Below the pieces are notes generated by a model. It made no database searches and was not told the DNA's origin. It saw only the letters and a list, made by a program, of their open reading frames with translations. DNA of 64,000 nt from Adineta vaga (lineage: Eukaryota; Rotifera), in NCBI GenBank assembly GCA_021613535.1, contig CP075493.1, positions 8,990,001 to 9,054,000 on the forward strand, read 5' to 3'. Position 1 is the stretch's first letter. Every line of letters starts with the position of its first letter. This document shows positions 45,876 through 57,709 of this stretch, in pieces. The translations under genes were made by a program, and so were the position numbers.

Positions 45876-48800
45876 ATGTTTTTGAAAAAATATTTATTCA
45901 TAATTTCATCTCTATTGAACTATGTTGAGTTTCTATTCGTACTCGGAAAATGATTGATTATCGTTCAAAATATAACTTTTCTTTCTCTTCGATATTACAA
46001 CTATTGATGTAAGTAAGAGAAAATCGTCTTGCACTTCGATAAAAGTAAATAACCTATTTCCATTAATTACCCACGGTTAAATCCAAATTAAATTCAACAC
46101 AATGAAAAAGTAAACTCCTTCAAGTGTTCTATTCTTTTTCAATCAAATCTTTTTAACTTTTAAATTACATTCGAGACTGAATTAGTTTAAAAAGAAGTTT
46201 CAAATTTCCATGGATGAATTAACAGATGTCGCTAGAGATCAACTGAACATGATTATATTTATATTGAAAACTGAAAATCAATATAAAATATTAGTTTTAT
46301 TTATATGATATAATTAATTCTCTTTCTTCCGTATGTAGATGTTTATGAATAGATTTATCAATAAATCAAATGAAATTCGATCGTAAAGAAAGAATATCAT
46401 TCAAATAGAATGGTATGGTTATTTGTAAATATTTAATGTCAAACTTCCAGAATTCTATATCGTTCAGAATGACGTAGACATATCTATTCAAATATTAGTC
46501 TCATTCACTTCGATTCAATACGAATATTTGAATCAATAATTCGTGTGATTAATGTAAAAAAAGAAACGAATGCGGTAATCACTATATATATATCTCCTGA
46601 CTATAAGAGTAAGTGACACAATTGAATATCTTCACACCATCACGTCACTCATAACAGCAGACATCAAATTTTTTTGAAAAATTGACACTTCTCCTCGGCA
46701 TGGAACGCTAAATTGTTATTCATTTTCTGTCACACTAGGTTGCTTCACCTCCAATTATCTAACCGAAAATGCATCTATTTGTCGACTAGAAGAAAACAAA
46801 ATACATATAAAATTTCATCAACTGAGATGAAAATTGATTAACACACCGAGAAAAAGACGAACAACAGTATGTAATTAGAAACACATCAGATCATGTTCAA
46901 TGAACATTCGTGATATTAACATTGAGATGAGTATTGTTCTTGAATCGATTCGTGCACATTTCCCTTTAGACAAAATGAAAACAAATATTTCAATTTTGGT
47001 ACTTTTTGTATTGTTTTCAAATGTAAATATTAGTAGAGAAGCATTCCGCTTATGTTTACTTTAGATATGTATAGAGATTCATTATGCAAAGAAAACAAAT
47101 GATATCAGTGATATATATCTCACCTTGATTTTGTTCTCTCTCTCGCTCTCTCATGTTCAGTGTTCAAAGAGAATAACTGATGATATAAACGAAATTTACT
47201 CATGCGAAAGGTCATTATTGTCATCAAATAGCCTTGCGGGAATATAATCACTGACACATTCGATATCGGCGAGAAGATCACAGAGTAACATGAGCAATTT
47301 GTTATTTGTTCAAAATCACATAGGTAGGAGATAGAAAAAAAGGATACAAATGAGAGTTTATAGTCGCTCTAGGCATATTCTCTCACTCGATAAATGACAA
47401 TAATCAAATAACATATTTTTCATTTTAATTGTTTTAACACGAGTCATAAGAATGAAATATATTTAGTTTGAACTGCCTTAGGCATACTAAAACATGTATT
47501 TATGAAAAGATATAAGAAGCTTATCTATAGAAACTGTACAGATGTGATGTAATCAGATCTGCTAGTATGAATATTTCATTTGTTTCGCTAGATGAGCATC
47601 ATTTTCATTTTAATCAATAGTGAAGGGGTGATTTGATGTATGTGTTAGGAGAGAGAAACGAAATCATGCTATGAAGGTCTCTAATGAAATTGAAGATTGA
47701 ATAATCATTCAGTTGAGAAATATCTGCTTGATAATGTATTTAATAGAAGGACAAGTTTAGATAGATTAATCGATGTATGTACAATGAACTGAAGACAAAT
47801 CTGATCATCATTGTCACCCATTCTTGAACATGTCTGGTATGTGCGTGTCTGTCGTCATTCGTCAACGTCTCTATCAGTCAACTAATCATCTTTAATTGAT
47901 CGTTAGTTCATCGCATGCATGTACAAATGTTTCACCCTTGCGAGGAAGAGGAATGTCGATTTTATTCCATACTCAATAGGTCCGAGTTCATTTATACAGA
48001 TCAGTTCTGCCTTATTCGGTTCATTGTTATATTCTCATGAGTAAACAGAAGAATAACAATGACTTTCTTTCATTTTATCTAACATCTGTAAATTGTCATT
48101 GTTACTCAAGCTGATTATTAATCTATATATTTAAGTATAGTACAAGGCTAAATTCTTTTCACGATCGAATTCATCGATATTGTATGTTTCTCTTATAATT
48201 ATTCTTTTCAGTTTCTCTATAGCATTGCATGACTAAAGGTAAAGGAACATATGAGCTTTCGTTTATATTTCCGTTTGCTTATAGTTTAATCCGGCTTTTG
48301 ATGAGAGTTAGAATCACTAATTAATGTAAAACTGTCCCCGTTACTCATCCTATTGACATGCAATATTAGGAATGTATTAGATTTGAACACATACATAGCA
48401 ACATAGAAAAAAAGGACGAACGCCAGACAGTATTCGATCAATTTTCATAAATAAATATTCTGTCTATCAATCATTGAATAAAAATCTTTAAGATGTAATT
48501 TGAGATTTGACATATCACAAAATGAATCTTTTATCTATGAGACTTGCATAAATTGTCATCCCATTTATCATTCACCTGTTCAACAAATTAGCTTCTATTA
48601 TCATGATATGTATATTGTGTAATTGAACAGTTAAATGTACATACATACTCATACCCATACACATACACACATTTGTTCGATGATCAATCCCATGAGAACT
48701 GATTTTATCGATTAGAACGATCACTTGACATTCTATCCTCGATGACGAAGACGAGTTTATTTTAAATCGGATGCAAATTGTTTCTTCGATCGAGACAATT

Positions 48801-49043
48801 GTTCGATCTCTTCGTTTTCCCCGAACGGGACAAAATGACAAGTTATTTGATTAGACCGATTTAATTCTCTCGATAGGAGATGTGCGTGTTGAACTCTTGA
48901 AACATCGGTCAAGCGAGACATTTTGCCTTTGATTATGAAATCAGTCATATATATATGTATCTAAACAGGCATGTGCATGAGAAGCCATTAGTACAGGTTG
49001 AAAGAAATTTTTTTTTCAATAAAGAACAGAAGTTCTATAATAC

Positions 49044-49065
49044 ATATATATATATATATATATAT
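49044..49065. repeat. (TA)n microsatellite
   Basis: About eleven TA units in the long non-coding region. Confidence 0.85.
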
Positions 49066-51221
49066 CGATGAATAACAGTAGAAGTGATTTAGTACGTTCA
49101 ATGTAATAACGAGAATTGCGTCATGCATTCTGTGTTCAATATTCTATAATGCCATTTTGTTTTACGTTTCATATTATTTTATTGTATCTATATGGTAAAG
49201 TTCGACTATTTTGACTCTAATTTCAATACATGCACTTCAAATAGTTAGAGAGACTTTTTTATGCAATCGATGAAGGACTCAATCTTTAGTTTAGTTTCAT
49301 ATCTAGCATCGATATTTATATATTCTTTCATCATCATGCGATGACATCATTCACATATCCGAGAAGTATATTTTATTTTTCTTTTACTGTTAAAGTGACC
49401 AAACGATGGTATATTCATGAACATGGCAGATTGATAAGAGAGTCGAGTACGGAAGTAAGCTATCTTGGACAACGATCTACTGTTTTTTTCCCCTACTCTG
49501 TATTCTATCATGATGATCATCATCTGAAGAGAGTAAGTCCTTGACAAGGTGTGTACAATGACTTTTGTTTCTTTCATTAAACAACGAAGAGAAAGGATAT
49601 CATTAAGATTGAAATTCCATTCGTTATTATGATGATCAAGAAGCTTAAGAAGAAAAAATTCTTTTCGCTCGCTTTTTTTTCCTTTGTGAATTTTTAACAT
49701 ATGTGCATTCAATGAGAATTTCATAATGATCTATCGTTGAGAAAAGTTTATCGATTCTTTCTTTTTTCCTTGAGTCTCTTACGAGCGTGTTATATTCACA
49801 TGTTTCAACCGAAACTATTCCTCGTTCATAGAATATATAATAACTTCAAGGATTATAATGAAAAGAGAAACGATCAAGGTAAAATAGATTCCATATTGAT
49901 TATTTAATATATTATTCTAAAAGGGAATACCTGTAAGATGTATTCATTTTCCATTTGATGTTCAAAAGAATGACAATTATTTTTTCCTGTCTCTTGATGT
50001 ACTTGAAAGAGAAATCGCTTGTTTTAAGAGTGACAACACAATCTGGCGTGCAAGGAGGAACGTATGTATGCACTTGAAATAACCTTGAAGTACACTAATT
50101 TCTTTCTTCTCTGTCTAATGCTCCATGTGTAAATCGATATCAAGTGCACGAATAGAGGAATGTACAGAGGCGACAGCTTCCCATTGATCATTCTAATATG
50201 ACAGCTGAACTTTTCCCGTCATCATATGTACAGGGTTAATGGGACTTGAGAGCCATTGTGATTTACTTTACCGTTGATGTGGACAAAATGTGAGCCACAG
50301 GGGGTGGAGCCGTCCTATTGTTGTCTTTTAATAACAACAAAAATAATGCATTCAAAACACACCATATATGTATTATTGTTCTAACTAAATGAATGGTTTG
50401 TTTGTTTGACAATGTCTCACTCTTTTAACGGATTAAACAATATCTATATCCTTCTCTTATTCTTACGTCACACATATCTATCTATATGTATACAAATAAC
50501 ATTCATCCGATTATCCATATGTGAAACGCCAGAAATTTCCATTTTCTTCTTCTTTTCAATTGATAACTTACATCATTCATTAACAAGAAAATACAATTTC
50601 TAATCGTTTTGACAAGTCGACTGATTGTTTAGTTACAAATAAGAGCATAACAGTTAGCTCACTTATGCAATCATTCCTGTCAAATTATTATCAAACATGT
50701 TAAAAATTTACACCAACAAATTCGTTTTTCACACTACTTTAGCATATATGTGTCATGAGTATACATTGTAACCTTGAGTCCAACAAAAGAAAGTGGTACC
50801 TATAGAGAATATAATTATTTTCAAGGAACTATATCGAAATTGATTATGACTTATTCAGTTAGATCGTAGATGAGAAGAAGAAAATGAGGATGGGAAGAAC
50901 GACGACAACAAAGAAGAGGAGGAGAAGATAAGCGATTGTCGATCAATTGATCGATCTTTTCGCAGGAATATGAAGAACATAATGTTTCTTCTTATTCTTC
51001 TTGCTCTTCAATTTCTTTTCTTTTTTTATATTCCTTTATATTGGTACGGAAGCGACAGTGAACGAACGAAGGAATAAATGAACGATTTTTTCTTTTCTCT
51101 TTCTCTTCTCATTTCGCTCTCTCCTTCTCCTTCTCCATCTCTTTCTCTGCTTCTCTTGCTGTGCGTCAAAACAGGTCAACGCACACACAAACATGCATAC
51201 ATAGCAAAGAAAAGAGAAGAC

Positions 51222-51245
51222 AACGACAACGACAACGACGACGAA
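51222..51245. repeat. ACGACA/ACG short tandem repeat
   Basis: GACAAC-type units then GACGAC units, downstream of a CT-rich tract at 51090-51160. Confidence 0.75.
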
Positions 51246-52429
51246 GGACTTGTTCATTATCATCGTCTTTTATTATTCGTACTACTTATTACTTGTCGAT
51301 TTCAATAAAAACACGTTGACGTGTCTATTCAAGCTTCAGTCTACCTTCCTCATGTTTATTGACAACAACGAATATTTATCATTGCCACACATCGATCGTT
51401 TTCATTAAAACCTTAGACAAGAACAAGAAAAAGAACATATGCTCTTTTTTTCCAATGATAAAAACCATCATCTCTATTCAAAATAAGGAGTGAGTATCAC
51501 TACTCATCGATGAGTTGAGCAGTAAAATAGTTGATTCATTTATTGATAACATGAAGGTCACTAAGCATTATCTTTGACGAACGGATGTGAGAAAGTGTAT
51601 TCATGCTTACTTAGAAAGAAAAATTGAATATAGCACATCGTTGTGTATTTTGTTTTGTCTGTTGTATTGTCGAGTAAGAAAATCAATGACTGTTTCTGTC
51701 TTCTTTTTAAATTCAAATGAATTTAACAGATTTGAATATTTGATTAATAGGGTGGAAAACGTTTGATGTTTTTGATTTTCATCTGCCCGCTAACATCTTT
51801 CTGATTGACTGTATCGCACATCTGATTTCTCTCTCTCTCCTTCTATGTTGTTATTATTATGTTCGAATATATATCAACTGTTCAATTGCATGTTCGATTG
51901 AAGATTGATAGTTATCTCAGGATAAATCCAAACACGAAAAGTGATGAGCGGCGGCAATCGACAATAATACACTTCAAGGAGAGTTCATTTTTTTTTCGGT
52001 GGCCACCTTTTCTTTTTCTATTAGAGAATGAACTATCATCATTGTTATAGAACGTGCCATGATGATGCTTTAGGAAATTTCTTTTTTACTCAATGTTCAG
52101 CATTATCGTCTACTGTTCGTTTAATTATAGAACGACTATCAACAATAACACCCCTCATCTCTTTTTACATACTGTCTATGTCTTAGTCGTTGCTTTTCAT
52201 AGACACATAAAGATAGTACGAATGAATGAACAGCTGACGGTAGGCGGTCGGTCAGTAGTCGTTTAACCTGATCTCATTAAACCTATGCATTAGTTTACTA
52301 ATGTTCATATTATTATTTTCTATGAACATCTATGATGTATATATATATTCATTCATATTAACAAATCGACATTGTTCAATCTGTATCGTTTTAGATGTCT
52401 ATGTATTTATTTATAATATAATATGCAAA

Positions 52430-55400
52430 ATGAACTTAATCTATTTTCTCGTCGTAATCTATTTGAATACCATTTGTAAGTAAAATGATAATGATGATTA
52501 ATAATGTGTCTTATAAAAATATTGATTTTTCATTTATTTAGATTGTTTACCACAAGTTCGTGTACGTCCACAATCTGCTGTATTACCTTCTTCATCGGAA
52601 GCACGTTTAATATGTGAAAGTACAGATACACCGTTTATTTCCGTTGCTTATTGGACTCATATTGGTCAACGTATCGAATTAAATCCATCGATTGTAGAAA
52701 TGCATGGTAATGAATTACGTTTATTTCAATTTGGTGATACTGCTTATACACAACCGGGAGCTTACTCATGTGTTGTTTCTACTCGTTATGGTCTACTGGA
52801 AAGTGAACCGGCAATGTTAAGTTTACCAAGTAAGTCAATGTGCTTGTCTGAAAGAGTGCTCAATTGATTTCTTCTTATGGATTTTTAATACAATTTTCAA
52901 TGGTTCATTAAGAGAAGGGTGTGAGACTTTTTCTTTTCTTTTGATTATTATTTTATTTGGTCTATGTATAAAATAATGACTAACGATAAGAGCACTAGCA
53001 CCTTTCATGACTCATTAAAATAGTCTATCATCCCTCCGGTCAAAGCGATAGTCGTAGTGGTTACTCTAGTTAATTTGATTCCATTGCCTTCATCATTGTG
53101 TGTATTGTGGCTTGATTGTCTGCACACGATGAAACAAAAAATATAAAAGAGAGAAAGGTCTATTGAATATTAATCTCGAAATGTACATATATATGTTTTG
53201 ATGATTTGAACCATGAAATTGTCTAGTCAAAGATCCGATTTGAGATGTTTCTATCTCGCCTTCATCATCACCATCATCATTATCATCATGAAGATCATGA
53301 GCAGTTGTTTAAATAGACTCTCATTGCTTCTAAGTGAGAGTGAATGACGCAGCAATCTGTATGTGTGTATGTAAACAGAGCACGATGTTGTGAATATAGA
53401 CACATGTCTTCTTCTTCTCCTCTCGCTTCCTCGCGCGTGCACATTCGCTCGCAATTAGAACATAGTAAGCTTAATCACTTACGTAATAGTAGTTCATTGT
53501 TGACTTGTATCACATACATAATAGCTCATCATGTCTGTGAATAATGGATGTGTAACAGATAGATATTTGCTATGGTGATCCTGAAAATGTATCAACAATC
53601 TAGCAAAATGTCACTCGACATGGCCAGAAAGAAATTCCCATGAGTGAAAAGTCTGTCATCATTGTTTTGTCTTGATAAAATTAGAGCAGAAAGGTCATGA
53701 TGAGCTGTAGGCTATCTCGATCAAAATGATGGAACGACGTGAAGAAAAGATAAGTGACCAGTTGGAGAGATTGAATGATCATTAATTTCGATCATTGTGA
53801 TAGAAGAAAAAAGAGAAGAAGGCGGAGGAGAAGATAGATCATCAGTCTTCCTGATTATCAGTGAAGAACACGATTTATATTTTAATATAAATTTATCATT
53901 AATCTATACACACACATTCATCAGCAGATGATTGTGTTACGACACCATGGTAATGATGATGATAAATGCCATTTCTAGCAGAAATGAGTAATGAGTAAAT
54001 ATTGTTTAAACCGTCGGTCATGCACACATAATCCGGATATTATTTTCTTTCTAATTCACTTAACACCCAAAGCAAGTTTAGTTCGGAAATGAACGGCTAC
54101 ACATATTGGGTCACTGACCAATGCAGTGTTTTCTTTTACTTCCAAACATTCGGAGCGTCAGTCACAGCGGGTGATTAAAAAGAAAAATGCACGACGCCTT
54201 CTCATTTTATTTGTTCGCGAATACTTTGTCAAAGATGAACTAGTTAATTGAGAATGTCGAGTCAATTGAATTTTCTTAAATGATGGCATGTTGAATAAAT
54301 AATTCATCTGCTCCTAGAAAAGAATGTGATGTTTGCCGACGGGAAGAATTAATTACAATTTCTTTTCATTTTAGCATTAGATTCATTTGCACCAAACAAA
54401 AATGAAAATAATATTTTAAATTTAACTGAAGGAAACATTGCAGTTATACCATGTGAATTACCGAATGGAAATCCTAAACCGACACCAATATTTTCTCTCG
54501 ATAATAATCCGATCGTTATTGAATCAAATTCAAGTAGGAGTGAATGATCTCCATGGAATAGACAAGAGAAAACTTTGTCTTTTTTTTTAGATCGTTATAA
54601 AATTTTACCCAGTGGTAATTTACATATTATTGATATACAACCGTCTGATGCAGGAAAATATCAATGTACAGCTAAAAATTCAATAACTGGACAAATTGTA
54701 AATAATAGTCAAATAACAACTCTACAAGTAGCCAATAAACCATCGAATGATAGAGAACGACAATCACTTTTTACTGTACATAAACCACCACCAGCTTCAA
54801 GGTAATGTATCTTTGGTTATTGAATTTTGAAATGATTTATTTATCGTATATTCATAGAGTGCTTGTTGGAGACAATTTTTCCATTGAATGTGTTATTGCT
54901 GGTTGGCCAAAACCAACAGTTGAATGGGAAAAATATGGAGATATTTTGCCAGAGAAAAGAAGTGAAGTTAAATATGGAACACTTTTTCTATATAATATAC
55001 GTTTGGAAGATCGTGGAACATATATATGTCGAGCAACAAGTTCTAATGGTCAATCAGATATTGCTTATACAGCTTTAGTAGAAGTTTTAGGTAAGATGAT
55101 GCTGATCATTGTTGATATAATGTTGAGATTGTATTTTCTTCTTTTCTAGAACCACCAAAAGTAATTCAACGGCCTGATTCATTAATTCAAGTTAATGATG
55201 GTAATAGTGTTTCAATTAAATGTGGTTTTCGTGGTCGTCCTGAACCTGCTATTACCTGGTTATATAATGGAGAAGAATTCTTAATGAATGGATCACCGAT
55301 TACAGGTAATTGATTTCTAATAGGATTATTGCAAGTTGAACTATGATTGTTTTCTTAGGTGGTGTTCTATCATTGAATCAACCGAAAGAAGGTATTTATC

Positions 55401-57709
55401 AGTGTGTTGGTCGAAATGCATATGGAATTGCTCATGCAAGTACAGCTCTCGTTCTTCCAGATGATACAGGTAAAATTCGTTTTCCATTCTTTTTCTGTTT
55501 CATCTATTCCGACTGCTTGTTCTAGATAAAAATGAACCTGATATATTACCTGTTAAAAAATCTTTGATCATTTTCGGTCCAAATAATATTACTGTCTATG
55601 AAGGTGAAACAGTTCAACTTCATTGTTTAACTCAACCTGGTTCAACTGTTCAATGGGTACATAACAATGAAATAATTAATTTAAATCAAATGCGTCGTTA
55701 TGAGATGCTTTCATCTGGTGGTCTTCGTATTGTTTCAGCACAAAAATCTGATAGTGGAATTTACGAATGTATTGCTTCAAAAATTGGTTTTGATACAAGT
55801 ACAGCCAAATGTTTTGTTTATGTTAATGGTTTAGGATTGAATATTCCTGGTTAGTCTCTCGTTTTTTGTCTTTATTTCAATAAAAAACAAACACTAAAAT
55901 TGTTGAATTTTATTATTTCTTAGTATCAAAATTGGAAATTGTCGATATAAAACAAACTGATAATAATGCTATTCGTTTATCGTGGAAAATTAATGAAACA
56001 ATTGAAAATTATCTCAGTTCAATTCAAGTACAATATCGTTTTATTCATCCAAAAACATCATGGATGGCAACGGATGATCGTTATAATCGTTCTACAAATT
56101 ATGCAATTATTAGAAATTTACAACCAAGTCAAACGTTCAAATTTCGGCTAGTTGGATTTGATATGAACGGTAAACAATTGGTAATCAGTGCAGCTAAACG
56201 AATTACTTTGGAACCTATGAAAACTCCAATGAATTCAATTGTACCAGAAATTACCGAAGCTTGGATTACCAATGATGGACAAATCGGTTTAAAATGGAAG
56301 TTAAATTATACGGGTAATGAAATGGTGGATGGTTTCGTGATTTATTATCGAGCAACATCTTCGAAAGTAAATTTTACTACAATTACATTGCCAAATATGC
56401 GCTTTCCACCAATGAATACATTTACAATTTCAACGATGCAACCTGATCAAGAGTATGAATTACGTATGGCTACCTATTCTAGTCGTGGTGCCAGTTCAAT
56501 GAGTAATTCCATTAAAATATTTGTTCCTACAGGTAAGTTTCACTCCAAAATGATTTTCTTTCATTCAATGTAACTACTTTAGTTTCGACTGAACATCATC
56601 CTCGTGTCAATCAAATGAATACATTTACAAATCTTGATGAAGTTCTTGAAAATATTACTAAAATTCAACAACCTCCTCCAATTAGACATAATATAATTGC
56701 TTCATCTGTACCTCCAGTACAAAAGAGTTCTGATATGCTCTATCTAACCATTGGTATTATTTCTGGTATCTTATTAATTCTCATCATCATCTTGATCGCT
56801 ATGTGTATCTTACGATTATTACAACGAAAGAAACTTATCGGTATGTTCACTCATTATATCTCTTTTTCAAAATGTCATATCTTTATTTTTTTTATAGCAC
56901 GTGTTAAATCTACTAATGGTTCAGCTTATTACTGTGATGGTTTACATAAACCTCTCAATCCTGACTATGCAACAACGCCTTGTATACAGCATGGTGTTGT
57001 TTCAGTCGATGGTAAATTAGTACCTTTTGCTTATCCTACCAATCCAAGATCACCCAAATTATATTATCATCGTATACCGGCAAATTCAACTATCAATGAG
57101 AATGGAACATTACGTTTGAATTCAAATCCAATGAATCGGTTAGATAATGAAAATACACAAGAAAATTTCTATCATACATTAACACCTTTTAATATACATA
57201 ATCAATATGAAGAATGCCAATCACATGCATGTTCACGAAATCATACAGGTAGAAGAAAAGACGAATATTCTCAATATTGTTAGGAAATATGTTATGTTTG
57301 TATTTAGCTCTGTGAACGATCATCAAATTCAGCATGTCCAATACATCACCACCTTGTTAATTATTCATCTGATACACTTCCTTTAAAAATGTCATCTAAT
57401 ATCGAATCGTCTTCACAAATCGACGAAGCACCATTTTCTCCTACACATTATCATCATGCCACATGTCAACGACAGCATAAATTTAAAGGAAATCTTGCAG
57501 CGTTAGTAAACAAAGGTTTAATTGTTGATCAATCAGCACCATCAAGTACAGGTTCATCGAATTCATCTAGTGGTATTAGTTCATCCATGGAATCACCTTA
57601 TAATCATTGGAAATATTTAGTACCACTCTCCGTTTCTACGACGACAAACAATAATAACAATAATATATCATCGCCAATTATTGAACCGATACCATTGACT
57701 TCGTCGTAA
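52430..57709 (+). CDS. Ig/FN3 transmembrane receptor (ROBO/CDON/Ihog class)
   Basis: Exons 52430..52475, 52542..52829, 54375..54533, 54591..54801, 54858..55090, 55150..55305, 55359..55469, 55526..55849, 55924..56532, 56583..56840, 56898..57248, 57333..57709; 1040 residues. Signal peptide MNLIYFLVVIYLNT; five Ig domains, each with the paired Cys (AYSCVV, GKYQCTAKN, GTYICRATS, GIYQCVGRN, GIYECIASK); two FN3 domains in exon 9 (residues about 510-712); a membrane helix near 763-788 (YLTIGIISGILLILIIILIA); a 240-residue tail rich in Ser, His and Asn. The exon 12 acceptor at 57332 is required: the nearer TTTAG at 57307 would give an immediate stop. Five Ig plus FN3 fits axon-guidance or Hedgehog co-receptors; I cannot choose between them. 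Confidence 0.82.
52830..54374 (+). other. 1.5-kb intron of the Ig/FN3 receptor gene
   Basis: By far the longest intron of this gene, with higher GC and more complex sequence near 54050-54260 than around it, including an inverted repeat GGTCACTGACC at 54109-54119. ORFs at 53251-53544 are unsupported. Candidate regulatory intron. Confidence 0.5.

Larger units (their letters stand above)
45856..52429. other. 6.5-kb region without a recognised gene
   Basis: Lies between the TFIIF-beta start (-) and the Ig/FN3 receptor start (+), so it is the shared 5' flank. Open frames (48572-48948, 49341-49724, 50406-50603, 51036-51308, 51859-52050) show low complexity or no domain. A (TA)n sits at 49044-49065 and an ACGACA-rich repeat at about 51222-51245. 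The stretch 50040-50330 is visibly less AT-rich than its surroundings. Confidence 0.55.

Noticed and set aside
48572-48948. Minus-strand frames of 63 and 89 residues
   Set aside because: No homology recognised, no splice or start context; kept as non-coding.
51036-51308. Arg/Glu-rich and Ser/Leu-rich opposite frames
   Set aside because: Low-complexity translation of a CT-rich tract and an ACGACA repeat.
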